From: Candidatus Fukatsuia endosymbiont of Tuberolachnus salignus
Lineage (GTDB): Bacteria > Pseudomonadota > Gammaproteobacteria > Enterobacterales > Enterobacteriaceae
NCBI RefSeq assembly: GCF_964030845.1
Contig: NZ_OZ034983.1
Span: forward strand, 1,922,001-1,986,000
Direction: 5' to 3'
Length of the DNA stretch: 64,000 nt
The number at the start of each line of letters is the position of its first letter. Position 1 is the first letter of the stretch. Of the stretch, positions 37,452 through 48,343 are shown piece after piece. The position numbers and the translations under genes are program-made. The notes below the pieces were generated by a model that searched no databases, was not told the origin of the DNA, and saw nothing but the letters and a program-made list of their open reading frames with translations.

Positions 37452-37661
37452 TCAAATAGCAGTAACGTCTGCGGCGGCCGCCCCGCGAGGGCTATCCTGA
37501 ATATCATACTCAACCCGCTGATTTTCCTGCAAAGTTTTAAAGCCTCCCGCTTGGATTGCAGAGAAATGTACAAATAAATCCTTCTCCCCATCGTCCTGTT
37601 CAATAAAGCCGAAACCCTTACCTTCATTGAACCACTTCACTTTACCCGTTTTCTTCGACAT
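37452..37661 (-). CDS. cspE: CspE/CspC-type cold-shock protein
   Basis: 69 residues, exactly CspE-sized. [20 protein letters not shown] contains RNP1, [17 protein letters not shown] contains RNP2, and the protein ends [11 protein letters not shown] chaperone and transcription antiterminator of the single-domain Csp family. The ATG at 37661 follows AAGGTAAAAATT. Exact paralogue (CspC, CspE or another) cannot be fixed by eye. Confidence 0.88.
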   Translation of the reverse strand: MSKKTGKVKWFNEGKGFGFIEQDDGEKDLFVHFSAIQAGGFKTLQENQRVEYDIQDSPRGAAAADVTAI

Positions 37662-37917
37662 AATTTTTACCTTCAAATCTGAATAAATTTGCCACAAAAG
37701 CACATCGCTATTTTCAAGCAACTTGACCACATTGAGCAAGGTTACTTATGGGAGCTGTTTATTGGAGATTATCGAAGGTTCGTCTTTACAGCTGAATCAA
37801 AAAGATAACGATTTGGGAGGAACTGCTTTATTCTCTACTTCATACTCATAAATAGCTCTGCACTACAGGCCGGGCGTATTTTACCCATAAATATACCAAG
37901 AGTGCAACTATTTTATT

Positions 37918-37981
37918 AGACTTTTTGCGAAACCGTAGTTCGTTATGCGAAGTCAAAGTGCCTGGAACGCAGCATTACGAC
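37918..37981. repeat. R2 family repeat, partial copy
   Basis: AGACTTTTTGCGAAACCGTA followed by GTTCGTTATGCGAAGTCAAAG and AACGCAGCATTACG, matching the outer third of other R2 copies. No matching right end is present. Confidence 0.65.
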
Positions 37982-37982
37982 A

Positions 37983-38005
37983 AAAAAGACCACCCGAAGG
38001 TGGTC
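37983..38005 (-). terminator. Rho-independent terminator after sucD
   Basis: GACCACC-CGAA-GGTGGTC hairpin; on the minus strand it is followed by TTTTTTG. It lies 20 bases after the sucD stop and closes the sdh-suc cluster. Confidence 0.88.
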
Positions 38006-38025
38006 AATGATTTTACTCTTTATTT

Positions 38026-38904
38026 TTATTCGTTATTAGATAATACTTTTTTCACCGCATCACCAATTTCTGCCAGACTACGGACTGTTCTTACTCCCGC
38101 TGCGGCTAACGCAGTAAATTTATCTTCTGCTGTACCTTTACCACCGGCAATGATTGCACCTGCATGTCCCATACGCTTGCCTGGTGGTGCAGTAACACCT
38201 GCAATATAGGCAACCACAGGCTTCGTAACATGCTCGGCGATGTAAGCAGCGGCTTCTTCTTCCGCATTACCGCCGATTTCACCGATCATAACAATCACTT
38301 CAGTTTTTTCGTCCTGCTGAAACAAGTTAAGAATATCAATAAAGTTAGATCCCTGGATCGGATCACCACCAATACCGACACAGCTTGATTGACCTAGGCC
38401 AATATCAGTGGTTTGTTTTACTGCTTCGTAAGTCAAAGTACCAGAACGAGAAACGATACCGACTTTACCGGGCAAGTGTATATGTCCGGGCATGATACCG
38501 ATTTTACATTCACCTGGTGTGATCACCCCTGGGCAGTTAGGGCCGATCATGCGTACATCACTTTGATCCAGCTTGGCTTTTATCGTTAACATATCTAATG
38601 TTGGTATGCCTTCGGTAATACAGATAATTAACTCGATACCTGCATCAATCGCTTCTAGAATCGAATCTTTACAGAAGGGTGCCGGTACGTAGATAACTGA
38701 TGCTGTAGCGCCTGTTTTTTCGACTGCTTCACGGACAGTATTAAACACAGGTAAACCTAAATGCTCTGTGCCCCCTTTACCCGGTGTTACACCGCCCACC
38801 ATTTGAGTACCGTAAGCGATCGCTTGTTTGGAGTGGAAAGTCCCTTGACTACCAGTAAAGCCCTGGCAAATAACTTTAGTGTTTTTATCGATTAAAATAG
38901 ACAT
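38026..38904 (-). CDS. sucD: Succinyl-CoA synthetase alpha subunit
   Basis: 292 residues. Binds CoA ([18 protein letters not shown], residues 14-31) and carries the phosphohistidine in [17 protein letters not shown] (His near 247). [20 protein letters not shown] is typical. It forms the heterotetramer with SucC. The ATG overlaps the sucC stop by one base. It is the last gene of the sdhCDAB-sucABCD run. Confidence 0.97.
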   Translation of the reverse strand: MSILIDKNTKVICQGFTGSQGTFHSKQAIAYGTQMVGGVTPGKGGTEHLGLPVFNTVREAVEKTGATASVIYVPAPFCKDSILEAIDAGIELIICITEGIPTLDMLTIKAKLDQSDVRMIGPNCPGVITPGECKIGIMPGHIHLPGKVGIVSRSGTLTYEAVKQTTDIGLGQSSCVGIGGDPIQGSNFIDILNLFQQDEKTEVIVMIGEIGGNAEEEAAAYIAEHVTKPVVAYIAGVTAPPGKRMGHAGAIIAGGKGTAEDKFTALAAAGVRTVRSLAEIGDAVKKVLSNNE

Positions 38905-40070
38905 TATTTAGTCCCCACTGCATCAACAACTTGTTGCGCGGCATCTGTCAGGCTAGTGGCAGCGATGATATTTAAACCGCTGTCGGCTAATTTTTTGGCA
39001 CCCAATTTGGCGTTATTCCCTTCAAGACGCACCACCACCGGCACTTTAACACCCACTTCACTCACTGCCCCAATAATGCCGTCTGCGATCAGATCACAGC
39101 GTACGATACCACCAAAAATATTGACCAATACTGCTTTTACGCTGTCGTCCGACAAAATAATTTTAAAGGCTTCAGTGACACGCTCTTTAGTCGCACCACC
39201 GCCGACATCCAAAAAGTTAGCGGGTTTACCACCGTGCAGTTTTACGATATCCATGGTGGCCATGGCTAAACCGGCACCGTTGACCATGCAACCAATATTG
39301 CCATCCAGTGCCACGTAGTTCAGCTCCCATTCAGTGGCATGAGTTTCACGTTCATCTTCCTGGCTTGGATCACGCATGTCACGTAATTCTGCTTGACGAA
39401 ACAACGCATTACCATCAACCGATAATTTACCGTCGAGGCAAATCAAATCCCCTTGCTTAGTGATGACGAGGGGATTGATCTCAACTAACGCAAGATCACG
39501 TGTCAAGAACAACTCAGCGAGTCCCATAAAGATTTTGGTAAACTGAGCCACCTGTTTACCGCTCAGGCCCAATTTAAATGCCAATTCACGCCCTTGGAAG
39601 GGTTGTGGCCCTGTTAATGGGTCTAATGCCAGCTTATGGATCAATTCAGGTGTTTTTTCTGCCACTTCTTCAATTTCAACACCACCTTCAGTCGATGCCA
39701 TAAACACCACACGGCGTGAAGAACGATCGACGACAACACCGAGATACAATTCTTTATCGATATCCGTGACCGCTTCAACTAAAACCTGGCGAACAGGCTG
39801 ACCAGTGGCATCTGTCTGGTAAGTCACCAGATTTTTACCTAACCACTTATCAGCAAAAGCTTCGACAGCTTCTTTGCTATTCACCACTTCTACTCCCCCG
39901 GCTTTACCACGCCCGCCAGCATGTACCTGGCATTTAACTACCCATTTATTACCAGGGATTTTTGTGGTGGCGTCAGCAGCTTCTCGTTTTGTGCTACAAG
40001 CGTAACCAATTGGAACCGGTAAGTTATTTTTAGAAAATAATTGTTTTGCCTGATACTCGTGTAAATTCAT
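38904..40070 (-). CDS. sucC: Succinyl-CoA synthetase beta subunit
   Basis: 388 residues, same as E. coli. N-terminal ATP-grasp nucleotide domain ([35 protein letters not shown]) and C-terminal CoA-ligase domain ([29 protein letters not shown]). Makes ATP or GTP from succinyl-CoA. It follows sucB after 81 bases. Confidence 0.97.
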   Translation of the reverse strand: MNLHEYQAKQLFSKNNLPVPIGYACSTKREAADATTKIPGNKWVVKCQVHAGGRGKAGGVEVVNSKEAVEAFADKWLGKNLVTYQTDATGQPVRQVLVEAVTDIDKELYLGVVVDRSSRRVVFMASTEGGVEIEEVAEKTPELIHKLALDPLTGPQPFQGRELAFKLGLSGKQVAQFTKIFMGLAELFLTRDLALVEINPLVITKQGDLICLDGKLSVDGNALFRQAELRDMRDPSQEDERETHATEWELNYVALDGNIGCMVNGAGLAMATMDIVKLHGGKPANFLDVGGGATKERVTEAFKIILSDDSVKAVLVNIFGGIVRCDLIADGIIGAVSEVGVKVPVVVRLEGNNAKLGAKKLADSGLNIIAATSLTDAAQQVVDAVGTK

Positions 40071-40151
40071 GTTGTTTTATCCATATAAACGCTGGAAAGA
40101 TGCCAAAAGCGCACGATCTGACACCCGGATTTTGCCTTGCCGATGATTTTT

Positions 40152-41366
40152 TTATATGTCGAGTAGCAAACGAATGGGATCTTCCAGTATTTCTTTTACT
40201 GTAACCAGGAAGCCTACTGATTCTCGACCATCGATCAAACGGTGATCATAAGAAAGTGCCAAATACATCATAGGAAGGATCACCACCTGACCATCGACCG
40301 CCATCGGACGATCTTTAATCGTATGCATCCCGAGGATCGCACTTTGTGGCGGGTTGATGATCGGTGTTGACATCAAGGAGCCGAATACGCCGCCATTGGT
40401 AATGGTGAAATTACCGCCGGTTAATTCTTCTACTGTTAGTTTGCCATCACGCCCTTTTACTGCGAGTGCTTTGATTTGTTTTTCAATCTCTGCCATATGC
40501 AGGGCGTCAACATCACGTAGCACGGGGGTGACCAAACCTCGTGGCGTGGAAACCGCAATACTGATATCAAAATAGCTGTGATACACCACATCTGTACCAT
40601 CGATGGAAGCATTCACTTCTGGGTAGCGTTTTAGCGCTTCAAGCACTGCCTTGATATAGAAAGACATAAAACCTAAACGAACACCGTGGCGTTTCTCAAA
40701 AGATTCGCCATATTGTTGACGCAGATCCATAATTGGCTTCATGTTGATTTCATTAAAGGTAGTCAACATGGCGGTATTGTTTTTTGCTTCCAGCAAACGT
40801 TCAGCGACCCGTTTGCGCAGACGTGTCATTGGTACCCGCTTTTCACTGCGTTGACCTAGCACAGGGATGTCAGATTTTATCTTTGATTCCGTTGAGTTTT
40901 TCCGATGGGCTAAACATTGATCGACATCTTCACGTGTGATACGACCACCGACACCACTGCCTTTAATTGTACTGGCATCCAGATTATGCTCTGCTATCAA
41001 ACGACGAATGGCAGGGCTAAGCGTATCGTTAGCCACTTCTGTTGGGTTAACGGGTTGATCCTGAGTGATATTATTCTCGGTCTTCTTTTCTGGCGGTTTC
41101 TGTTCTGTTGTTTTATTTGAACTATCACTTGAAAGAATAGAGCCAACAGCCTGTTTCGCAGTCACGGTGGCCCCTTCATCTTGTAAAACATCACCCAAAA
41201 TACCCGATTGGCTGGCCGGTACTTCTAAAATCACCTTATCAGTTTCAATTTCTAGCAGAATTTCATCACGCTGGACAGCATCGCCTGGTTTTTTATGCCA
41301 GGTGGCCACTGTCGCATCAGCGACGGATTCAGGTAGATCAGGAACCAAAATCTCTACGCTACTCAT
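40152..41366 (-). CDS. sucB: Dihydrolipoyl succinyltransferase (E2 of 2-oxoglutarate dehydrogenase)
   Basis: 404 residues. One lipoyl domain (lipoylated Lys44 in [11 protein letters not shown]), a Pro/Lys/Asn linker, an E3-binding domain ([20 protein letters not shown], about 115-134), and a catalytic domain from about 175, ending with the HRLIDGRE active-site motif (about 375-382). Forms the 24-mer core of the complex. It lies 31 bases after sucA. Confidence 0.97.
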   Translation of the reverse strand: MSSVEILVPDLPESVADATVATWHKKPGDAVQRDEILLEIETDKVILEVPASQSGILGDVLQDEGATVTAKQAVGSILSSDSSNKTTEQKPPEKKTENNITQDQPVNPTEVANDTLSPAIRRLIAEHNLDASTIKGSGVGGRITREDVDQCLAHRKNSTESKIKSDIPVLGQRSEKRVPMTRLRKRVAERLLEAKNNTAMLTTFNEINMKPIMDLRQQYGESFEKRHGVRLGFMSFYIKAVLEALKRYPEVNASIDGTDVVYHSYFDISIAVSTPRGLVTPVLRDVDALHMAEIEKQIKALAVKGRDGKLTVEELTGGNFTITNGGVFGSLMSTPIINPPQSAILGMHTIKDRPMAVDGQVVILPMMYLALSYDHRLIDGRESVGFLVTVKEILEDPIRLLLDI

Positions 41367-41397
41367 ATCTCTCCATACCTTGTTATTAAATGTTTAG

Positions 41398-44208
41398 CTA
41401 CTCAATGTTCAGCGCGTCATTCACCAGATCTCGTTGCTGTTTCTGATGTACTGACATATAACCCACGGCCGGTGACGCCGAAGCGGGACGACCGGCATAA
41501 CGTAAAGAGGCATCATGTGGTATCACTTCGCGGAAATTATGTTGGCTACAATACCAGGCTCCTTGGTTGAGTGGCTCTTCCTGACACCAAACAAAATCAC
41601 GTACTCCAACATATTTTTTCAGCAACAGTTCGATGGCTTCATGTGGAAACGGATAAGGCTGCTCGATACGTATAATGGCGACATCTGTTTGATTATTTTT
41701 ACGGCGCTGTTCCAATAAATCATAGTAGACTTTGCCTGAACACATAACGACACGTTTGACCTCATTCGCTTTCAATTTATCAATTTCATCTATTGCGGGT
41801 TGGAAACAGCCACTAGCCAACTCATCAAGAGAAGAGGTAGCCAATGGATGACGTAGCAATGATTTCGGTGACATGACCACCAAGGGGCGGCGCATACTAC
41901 GCAAGGCTTGACGACGCAGCATGTGATAAACCTGTGCGGGTGTTGACGGAATACACACTTGCATATTTTGTTCAGCACAGAGCTGCAGATAACGCTCCAA
42001 ACGCGCCGAGGAATGTTCAGGGCCTTGCCCTTCATAACCGTGCGGCAATAGCATCACCAGACCACACATCCTGCCCCATTTTTGTTCGCCTGAGCTGATG
42101 AACTGGTCGATAACCACCTGCGCTCCATTGGCAAAGTCACCAAATTGGGCTTCCCAAATAGTCAGGGTGCGTGGCTCAGCTGTCGCATAGCCGTATTCAA
42201 AGGCCAATACCGCTTCTTCTGATAACACGGAATCCCATACTTGAAACTCGCCTTGTGTCTTCTTGATATTCGCTAATGGTACATAAACAGAGCCGTTTTC
42301 CTGGTTATGAACAACGGCATGACGATGGAAAAAAGTACCGCGTCCGGCATCTTCACCAGATAGACGCACAGGAATACCTTCATCAGCCAGGGTAGCGTAG
42401 GCCAACGTTTCCGCGGCACCCCAGTCAAATGCTTTATTTCCTCCCGCCATTTCGGTGCGATCACTGTAAATTTTAGCGACGCGGGATTGCATTTTGACTT
42501 CCAGCGGCACTTTGCTAATAGACTCGGCTAGCTCTTTTAAACGTGCTTTGTCGACTTTATTGGGGTATTTGGCGTCCCATTCGTGATTGAGATAAGGAGA
42601 CCAAGTGGCAGAGTTCAATGTCATCGGACGCCATTCTTCGACGACGCAATCACCGCGATCCAAAGCATCACGGTATAAATTGACTCTTTCCGTCGCATCT
42701 TCCTGATTAATTATTTTTTGTTCAATTAGCTTATCAGCATAGATTTTGCGCGGAGTGGGGTGTTTTTTGATTTTCTGATACATAACCGGTTGTGTCGCAC
42801 TGGGCTCATCCGCTTCGTTATGGCCGTGTCGACGATAACAGACGAGATCAATCATCACGTCGCGTTTAAATTCGTTACGAAAATCTAATGCTACGCGGGT
42901 GACAAAGGCAACAGCTTCAGGATCATCAGCATTAACGTGAAAAATCGGCGCTTGTACCATCTTGGCAATATCGGTGCAATATTGTGTAGAGCGGGCATCT
43001 TGCGGGTTAGAGGTAGTAAAACCAATCTGATTATTAATCACAATACGTACGGTACCTCCCACTTCGTAACCACGAGCCTGTGACATATTCAGTGTTTCTT
43101 GCACCACACCTTGGCCAGTAATTGCAGCATCCCCGTGAATAGTGATCGGCAGTACCCCATCACTTTGTGTTTTATCCAGACGATCACGACGGGCACGTAC
43201 CGAGCCTATCACTACCGGGCTGACAATTTCTAAATGGGATGGGTTAAAAGCTAACGCGAGGTGAACCAGGCCGCCGTCTGTTGTTATATCAGATGAAAAG
43301 CCCTGGTGATATTTAACGTCACCGGTGCCCAAATTTTCTTTATGTTTACCGGCAAATTCATCAAATAAATCGTCGGGTCTTTTACCCAACACGTTGATAA
43401 GAACATTTAAACGCCCACGATGAGCCATGCCTAGTACGACTTCACGGGTGCCGTTTTTACCGGCATAACGGATCATTTCTTTTAGTAAAGTGACCAGTGA
43501 ATCACCGCCCTCCAATGAAAAACGTTTAGCGCCTGGGAACTTTGCTCCAAGATAACGTTCTAGACCTTCAGCTGCAGTGAGTTCGTCGAGAAAACGGCGT
43601 TTTTCATGTTCTTCGAACATAGATTCACCCACTACTGATTCAATGCGCTGTTGGATCCAGCGTTTTTCTTCAGTATTGGTAATATGCATGTACTCAGTGC
43701 CGATCGAACCACAGTAAGTCTGCTTAAGAGCATCATATAGATCAGCTAATTTCATGGTTTCTTTGCCGATAACAAAAGAACCGACATTAAACGTTTCCTG
43801 AAAATCGCCTTCAGTCAAATGATGATAGGCGGGATCAAGATCAGGAACAGGTTCTTGTTGCCATAAACCAAGGGGATCAAGATTTGCGTGTTGGTAACCA
43901 CGAAAGCGGAAGGCATTGATCAGCTGCAACACCCTGACTTGCTTAGCATCAGTATCAGGATCGCTAATCGGGGAGTGATGACGAGTGGCATTTTGTGCCA
44001 GACGGCGGAAATAATCACGTGTTTGCGAATGAAGTTGATCAGGTTTTCTTTCCGTCGTCGTTGGCAGTTGATTAAAAATCATACGCCAACTATCGTCAAC
44101 GGAAGCAGGGTTGATTAAAAAATCTTCATAGAGCTGTTCTATATAAGACTGATTCGCGCCAGCCAGATAGGAGGAATCCAGCCAAGCCTTCATGGTGCCG
44201 TTCTGCAT
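41398..44208 (-). CDS. sucA: 2-oxoglutarate dehydrogenase E1 component
   Basis: 936 residues (E. coli 933). Thiamine-diphosphate-dependent decarboxylase; the motif HGDAAITGQGVVQETLN holds the Mg/ThDP site, and GMAHRGRLNVLINVLGK and RRHGHNEADEP are characteristic. The start MQNGTMKAWLDSSYL matches the E. coli start MQNSALKAWLDSSYL. Full length, no lesion. A MITE lies between it and sdhB, inside what is one operon in E. coli. Confidence 0.97.
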   Translation of the reverse strand: MQNGTMKAWLDSSYLAGANQSYIEQLYEDFLINPASVDDSWRMIFNQLPTTTERKPDQLHSQTRDYFRRLAQNATRHHSPISDPDTDAKQVRVLQLINAFRFRGYQHANLDPLGLWQQEPVPDLDPAYHHLTEGDFQETFNVGSFVIGKETMKLADLYDALKQTYCGSIGTEYMHITNTEEKRWIQQRIESVVGESMFEEHEKRRFLDELTAAEGLERYLGAKFPGAKRFSLEGGDSLVTLLKEMIRYAGKNGTREVVLGMAHRGRLNVLINVLGKRPDDLFDEFAGKHKENLGTGDVKYHQGFSSDITTDGGLVHLALAFNPSHLEIVSPVVIGSVRARRDRLDKTQSDGVLPITIHGDAAITGQGVVQETLNMSQARGYEVGGTVRIVINNQIGFTTSNPQDARSTQYCTDIAKMVQAPIFHVNADDPEAVAFVTRVALDFRNEFKRDVMIDLVCYRRHGHNEADEPSATQPVMYQKIKKHPTPRKIYADKLIEQKIINQEDATERVNLYRDALDRGDCVVEEWRPMTLNSATWSPYLNHEWDAKYPNKVDKARLKELAESISKVPLEVKMQSRVAKIYSDRTEMAGGNKAFDWGAAETLAYATLADEGIPVRLSGEDAGRGTFFHRHAVVHNQENGSVYVPLANIKKTQGEFQVWDSVLSEEAVLAFEYGYATAEPRTLTIWEAQFGDFANGAQVVIDQFISSGEQKWGRMCGLVMLLPHGYEGQGPEHSSARLERYLQLCAEQNMQVCIPSTPAQVYHMLRRQALRSMRRPLVVMSPKSLLRHPLATSSLDELASGCFQPAIDEIDKLKANEVKRVVMCSGKVYYDLLEQRRKNNQTDVAIIRIEQPYPFPHEAIELLLKKYVGVRDFVWCQEEPLNQGAWYCSQHNFREVIPHDASLRYAGRPASASPAVGYMSVHQKQQRDLVNDALNIE

Positions 44209-44342
44209 TATGATCCCTTAAAGTTTTGAAGCTTTAGTTTTCACTGTGGTTAATATCTACACCGTTATTAAAACGGCTCACCGGAGATGCTCATGCCAGA
44301 TTAAGCAAGAGGTCTACTGTTTGTTATACACTTTACTCTGTT

Positions 44343-44514
44343 AGAACCTATTCGAAATCTCTTGTGCTCGCCGTGTTTTGGTTAAGTCATTCGCCAAAAA
44401 CACGCTCAAAATGCTCACTCACTCCTTTTTTGTTGTATACAAAGAGTAATCTACGTCTTTTCACCCATTTTTTCCTCTTCTGAGCACAGAGAAAAAGATT
44501 TGGAACAGGCTCTT
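44343..44514. mobile_element. R1 family MITE, copy c, between sdhB and sucA
   Basis: About 172 bp with ends AGAACCTATTCGAAATC and GATTTGGAACAGGCTCT. The interior is the inverted version of copies a and b (AAACACGCTCAAAATGCTC, TTGTATACAAAGAGTAA, CCTCTTCTGAGCACAG). It lies 12 bases after the sdhB stop and 130 bases upstream of sucA, in the interval where E. coli has a processing/promoter region. Confidence 0.88.
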
Positions 44515-44526
44515 AGTACTACGCTA

Positions 44527-45243
44527 TTATGCACTGCGCTGCAGCAACATTGACTTAATGTGGCCGATTGCCCGCGTTGGATTAAGACCTTTAGGACAAA
44601 CACTGACACAATTCATAATACTGTGGCAGCGAAAAACGCTAAAAGCGTCGTCTAAATCATCCAAACGTGATTGTGTTGCCGTGTCCCTGCTATCGATCAG
44701 GAAACGATAGGCTGCCAGTAACCCTGCGGGACCAACAAATTTATCTGGGTTCCACCAAAATGACGGACAGGATGTTGAACAACAGGCACAGAGAATACAT
44801 TCATACAATCCATCCAGTTTTGCTCGTTCTTGCGGCGACTGTAAATGTTCGCGCGCCGGCGGATTTTTGCCATCATTGAGCAGATACGGCTTGATTTTCT
44901 CGTATTGAGTATAAAACTGCCCCATATCGACCACCAAATCACGCACCACCGGTAAACCCGGCAGTGGACGAATGACGACCTTTTTATTACCTCTCGTCAG
45001 CGTTGATAAGGGCGTGATACAGGCTAGGCCATTTTTACCATTCATATTCAGACCATCAGAGCCACAGACGCCCTCACGACATGAACGGCGGAAAGCCAAG
45101 GTCGGATCTTTTTCTTTTAATTGGATAAGTGCATCCAGCAACATCATATCCCGACCCTCTACCGTTTCCAGGCTATAATCTTGCATATGTGGTGCATTAT
45201 CTACATCTGGATTGTAACGATAAATTGAAAATTCGAGTTTCAT
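44527..45243 (-). CDS. sdhB: Succinate dehydrogenase iron-sulfur subunit
   Basis: 238 residues (E. coli 238). All cluster cysteines are present: CREGVCGSDGLNMNG with a later Cys in GLAC for [2Fe-2S]; CILCACCSTSCPSFWW for [4Fe-4S]; CHSIMNCVSVCPKGLNP for [3Fe-4S]. It passes electrons from SdhA to the quinone site. The gap to sdhA is 100 bases, longer than in E. coli. Confidence 0.97.
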   Translation of the reverse strand: MKLEFSIYRYNPDVDNAPHMQDYSLETVEGRDMMLLDALIQLKEKDPTLAFRRSCREGVCGSDGLNMNGKNGLACITPLSTLTRGNKKVVIRPLPGLPVVRDLVVDMGQFYTQYEKIKPYLLNDGKNPPAREHLQSPQERAKLDGLYECILCACCSTSCPSFWWNPDKFVGPAGLLAAYRFLIDSRDTATQSRLDDLDDAFSVFRCHSIMNCVSVCPKGLNPTRAIGHIKSMLLQRSA

Positions 45244-45343
45244 CACCTATTCCTCTGCAACCGGTTAACTCAATACAGAATTCATGCCGCATCGACGGCG
45301 CTTTCGCTCCCCTGATTCAAGTTCCCTCGATCCTCAAGTCGTC

Positions 45344-47110
45344 TCAGTAAGAGCGTACTTTTGGCGGAAAGGGCGCGCGTAGCTTTGGCTGCATATTCAC
45401 TTCACGCCGTGTCATGCTTTCGGTTTGTGGCATGTATAATGAGTGACATAGCCAATTAGCATCATCACGTTCTGGAAAGTCGAAACGACTATGGGCGCCC
45501 CGACTTTCAGTGCGGAAATTGGCCGATACGGCTGTTGAAAACGCGGTTTCCATCAGATTATCCAGTTCAAGACACTCAATACGCTGAGTATTAAACTCGC
45601 TGGAGGTATCATCCAAACGCGCATTTTTCAGACGTTCACGAATGTCTTTCAGTTCGGCTAACCCTTTCGCCATTGCATCCCCTTCACGGAATACAGAGAA
45701 GTTATTTTGCATGCAAGATTGTAGATCTTTGCGGATTGTAACGGGATCTTCGCCAGTACGGGTACTCTGCCAACGGTTCATCCGTTGCAAAGAAGCTTCA
45801 ATATCAGATTCACTGGCATCACGGCTTACACCTTGTTCCTGCAGTGATTCTTCTAAATGCATACCGGCGGCACGACCAAATACAATGAGATCCAGTAGTG
45901 AATTACCGCCGAGACGATTAGCCCCATGTACAGAAACACAGGCAATTTCCCCCACGGCAAACAAACCTGGTATCACCACATCCTCTCCTTTTTCATTAAC
46001 GGTAATGGCCTGACCACTGACTTTTGTTGGAATACCACCCATCATATAGTGGCAGGTGGGAATAACCGGAATGGGTTCTTTTACTGGATCTACATGTGCA
46101 AAGGTGCGTGATAGCTCAAGAATACCTGGCAGACGTGATTCCAGTACTTCTTTACCTAGGTGATCCAGTTTTAACTGAGCATGTGGCCCCCAGGGACCGT
46201 CACAACCGCGACCCTCGCGGATTTCGATCATGATGGAACGTGCTACCACATCACGCCCTGCCAAATCTTTGGCATTAGGGGCGTAACGTTCCATAAAGCG
46301 CTCGCCCTGCTTATTCAGCAGATAGCCGCCTTCGCCGCGACATCCTTCAGTGACCAATACGCCGGCACCAGCGATGCCTGTCGGATGAAACTGCCACATC
46401 TCCATATCTTGCACCGGAACACCCGCACGTAACGCCATACCTACGCCATCGCCGGTATTAATGTAAGCATTGGTGGTAGATTGATAAATACGTCCAGCTC
46501 CCCCAGTAGCCAAGATAGTGGCACGTGCCTTAAAATAAACTACCTCGCCGCTTTCGATGCAAATGGCAGTACAACCAACGATAGCATTGTCTTGATTCTT
46601 GACCAGATCCAGTGCATACCATTCAGAAAAAATGGTAGTGTGATTTTTTAGGTTCTGCTGATAGAGGGTGTGTAGCAAAGCGTGCCCTGTACGGTCAGCT
46701 GCCGCGGCAGTGCGTGCCGCCTGCCCGCCGCCAAAATTGAGAGATTGCCCACCGAAAGGACGTTGATAAATACGTCCATCGTCTAAACGAGAAAAAGGTA
46801 ACCCCATATGCTCGAGTTCTAGCACTGCTTCTTGACCAGTTTTACACATGTATTCGATGGCATCTTGATCACCGATATAATCGGAGCCTTTAACGGTGTC
46901 ATACATGTGCCATTCCCAATTATCTTCATGATTATTACCCAGCGCGACGGTGATACCACCCTGCGCCGATACTGTATGAGAACGAGTAGGAAAAACTTTA
47001 GATATCAGTGCACAAGATAGCCCCATTTGAGAAATCTGTAGTGCAGCACGCATACCGGCACCACCAGCGCCGATAACAACAGCGTCAAACGCTCTGACGG
47101 GCAGTTTCAT
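45344..47110 (-). CDS. sdhA: Succinate dehydrogenase flavoprotein subunit
   Basis: 588 residues, as in E. coli. FAD-binding [15 protein letters not shown] (about 11-25), the His that covalently binds FAD in SHTVSAQGG (about 45), quinone-independent catalytic segment [20 protein letters not shown], and [21 protein letters not shown]. Oxidises succinate to fumarate. It begins immediately after the sdhD stop. Confidence 0.97.
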   Translation of the reverse strand: MKLPVRAFDAVVIGAGGAGMRAALQISQMGLSCALISKVFPTRSHTVSAQGGITVALGNNHEDNWEWHMYDTVKGSDYIGDQDAIEYMCKTGQEAVLELEHMGLPFSRLDDGRIYQRPFGGQSLNFGGGQAARTAAAADRTGHALLHTLYQQNLKNHTTIFSEWYALDLVKNQDNAIVGCTAICIESGEVVYFKARATILATGGAGRIYQSTTNAYINTGDGVGMALRAGVPVQDMEMWQFHPTGIAGAGVLVTEGCRGEGGYLLNKQGERFMERYAPNAKDLAGRDVVARSIMIEIREGRGCDGPWGPHAQLKLDHLGKEVLESRLPGILELSRTFAHVDPVKEPIPVIPTCHYMMGGIPTKVSGQAITVNEKGEDVVIPGLFAVGEIACVSVHGANRLGGNSLLDLIVFGRAAGMHLEESLQEQGVSRDASESDIEASLQRMNRWQSTRTGEDPVTIRKDLQSCMQNNFSVFREGDAMAKGLAELKDIRERLKNARLDDTSSEFNTQRIECLELDNLMETAFSTAVSANFRTESRGAHSRFDFPERDDANWLCHSLYMPQTESMTRREVNMQPKLRAPFPPKVRSY

Positions 47111-47458
47111 TTAAATACCCCATATCACAATGGTTCCGTACAGTAAATAAACCAACAATGCGATAACGACCACCAGTTGTAATACCAGTCGTATCGCCAG
47201 AGGCTTGACATAGTCAGTAAGTACTTGCCACAACCCGATCCAAGCATGCACTAGAATCGAGAGCAATGTCAGCAGGGTAAACACCTTAGTGAGGGTCAAA
47301 GAGAAAAAACTGCGCCAAATTTCATAGGTGATATGCGGAACAGTGGCAATAAAGCCGAAGAGATAAAGAATGTATAAAAGAATAATAATTGCGGAAGCAC
47401 GCAGTAACAACCAATCATGTACACCATTACGCCCTAACGCAGAGGCATTGCCTACCAT
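47111..47458 (-). CDS. sdhD: Succinate dehydrogenase membrane anchor SdhD
   Basis: 115 residues, as in E. coli, with three membrane helices. [21 protein letters not shown] near the start and the haem-side [17 protein letters not shown] (about 68-84) are characteristic. The ATG at 47458 ([10 protein letters not shown]) overlaps the end of sdhC by seven bases; the open frame upstream is only sdhC in another frame. Confidence 0.95.
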   Translation of the reverse strand: MVGNASALGRNGVHDWLLLRASAIIILLYILYLFGFIATVPHITYEIWRSFFSLTLTKVFTLLTLLSILVHAWIGLWQVLTDYVKPLAIRLVLQLVVVIALLVYLLYGTIVIWGI

Positions 47459-47829
47459 AGAAGCACCCCAGCCAAAATTGATAGCACTAAGGTTAGCATC
47501 ATTGCCACTTGGGCAGAGCGGGTACCTGTTGCTAAATTTTCTTCGATATAACCGAAATCCATTAATAAGTGACGTATGCCTCCACAAATGTGATAGGCAA
47601 GTGCGGTGAGTATTCCCCAAAAAATAAATTTGACCACGGGGCTACTCAGAATGGTAGCAGCTTGCATAAATCCTTCTTGAGAAGAAAGAGAAATACTCAA
47701 CAACCACAGGAGGATACCGACGGCGGCGAAGGTGATTATGCCGGAGATACGGTGTAAGATGGACGCTATCGCAGTAACAGGCATTTGAATCGTTCGTAGA
47801 TCCAAATTGACAGGTCTTTGTTTTTTCAC
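47452..47829 (-). CDS. sdhC: Succinate dehydrogenase cytochrome b556 subunit
   Basis: 125 residues (E. coli 129), three membrane helices. [12 protein letters not shown] (about 23-34) forms part of the quinone site and [16 protein letters not shown] (about 78-93) holds the haem-ligand His. First gene of sdhCDAB-sucABCD. Upstream lies a 514-base non-coding region with a CRP-like site. Confidence 0.96.
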   Translation of the reverse strand: MKKQRPVNLDLRTIQMPVTAIASILHRISGIITFAAVGILLWLLSISLSSQEGFMQAATILSSPVVKFIFWGILTALAYHICGGIRHLLMDFGYIEENLATGTRSAQVAMMLTLVLSILAGVLLW

Positions 47830-48343
47830 GGTTTGCCTATACAGCTTTATATTATTTTATTTCTTCCGGCTCTGGATAAGGCTCAAGCAGCGCTAAGGGC
47901 AGAAAATCATCGAGGTAGTGTGTAAACAAACAGTATGCTTAAACGCTATGATCGCTATAACGCTGGATGTTCTTACTTCAGGGGAATCCGAAAACCCAGC
48001 GAGAGTATAAGGGGTTCACATTCTTATTACAATTCTCCCCTAAAATGATTGGTGATATTCCCCCTGAACAGTGATTAAGATCACGATTTAATCTGTGATA
48101 AGATTGACTCTTTAGAGAGCATAGTCTTTGTTATTCTGGAAGATGTACAATGCAACGGCAACGAGGGATCATAGGTAGGTTGGACCCGGTAGTATTGAGA
48201 ATAGTATCCGCCGGTTAAGTCCACAGCCTTTGTACAATCTGCTGTGGTACTTGATGTAATAAAATTCTGACGGGCATACCATGCGCATTCACGGCCAATT
48301 CAGTTCGATTGATTGTGACCTTTTTAAAATTTATTGATTTTTA
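47830..48343. other. Long intergenic region upstream of sdhC and downstream of fabB
   Basis: 514 bases without a gene. The sdhC-proximal half (to about 48120) is presumably the sdh promoter and leader, including a CRP-like site. The fabB-proximal half shows nothing I recognise, and I see no clear terminator for fabB. Confidence 0.6.
48069..48086. promoter_or_regulatory. CRP-like operator upstream of sdhC
   Basis: GTGATTAAGATCAC core (GTGA-N6-TCAC) within CAGTGATTAAGATCACGA, close to the consensus TGTGATCTAGATCACA. It lies 240 bases upstream of the sdhC start. The sdh operon is activated by CRP in E. coli; use here is inferred. Confidence 0.6.
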
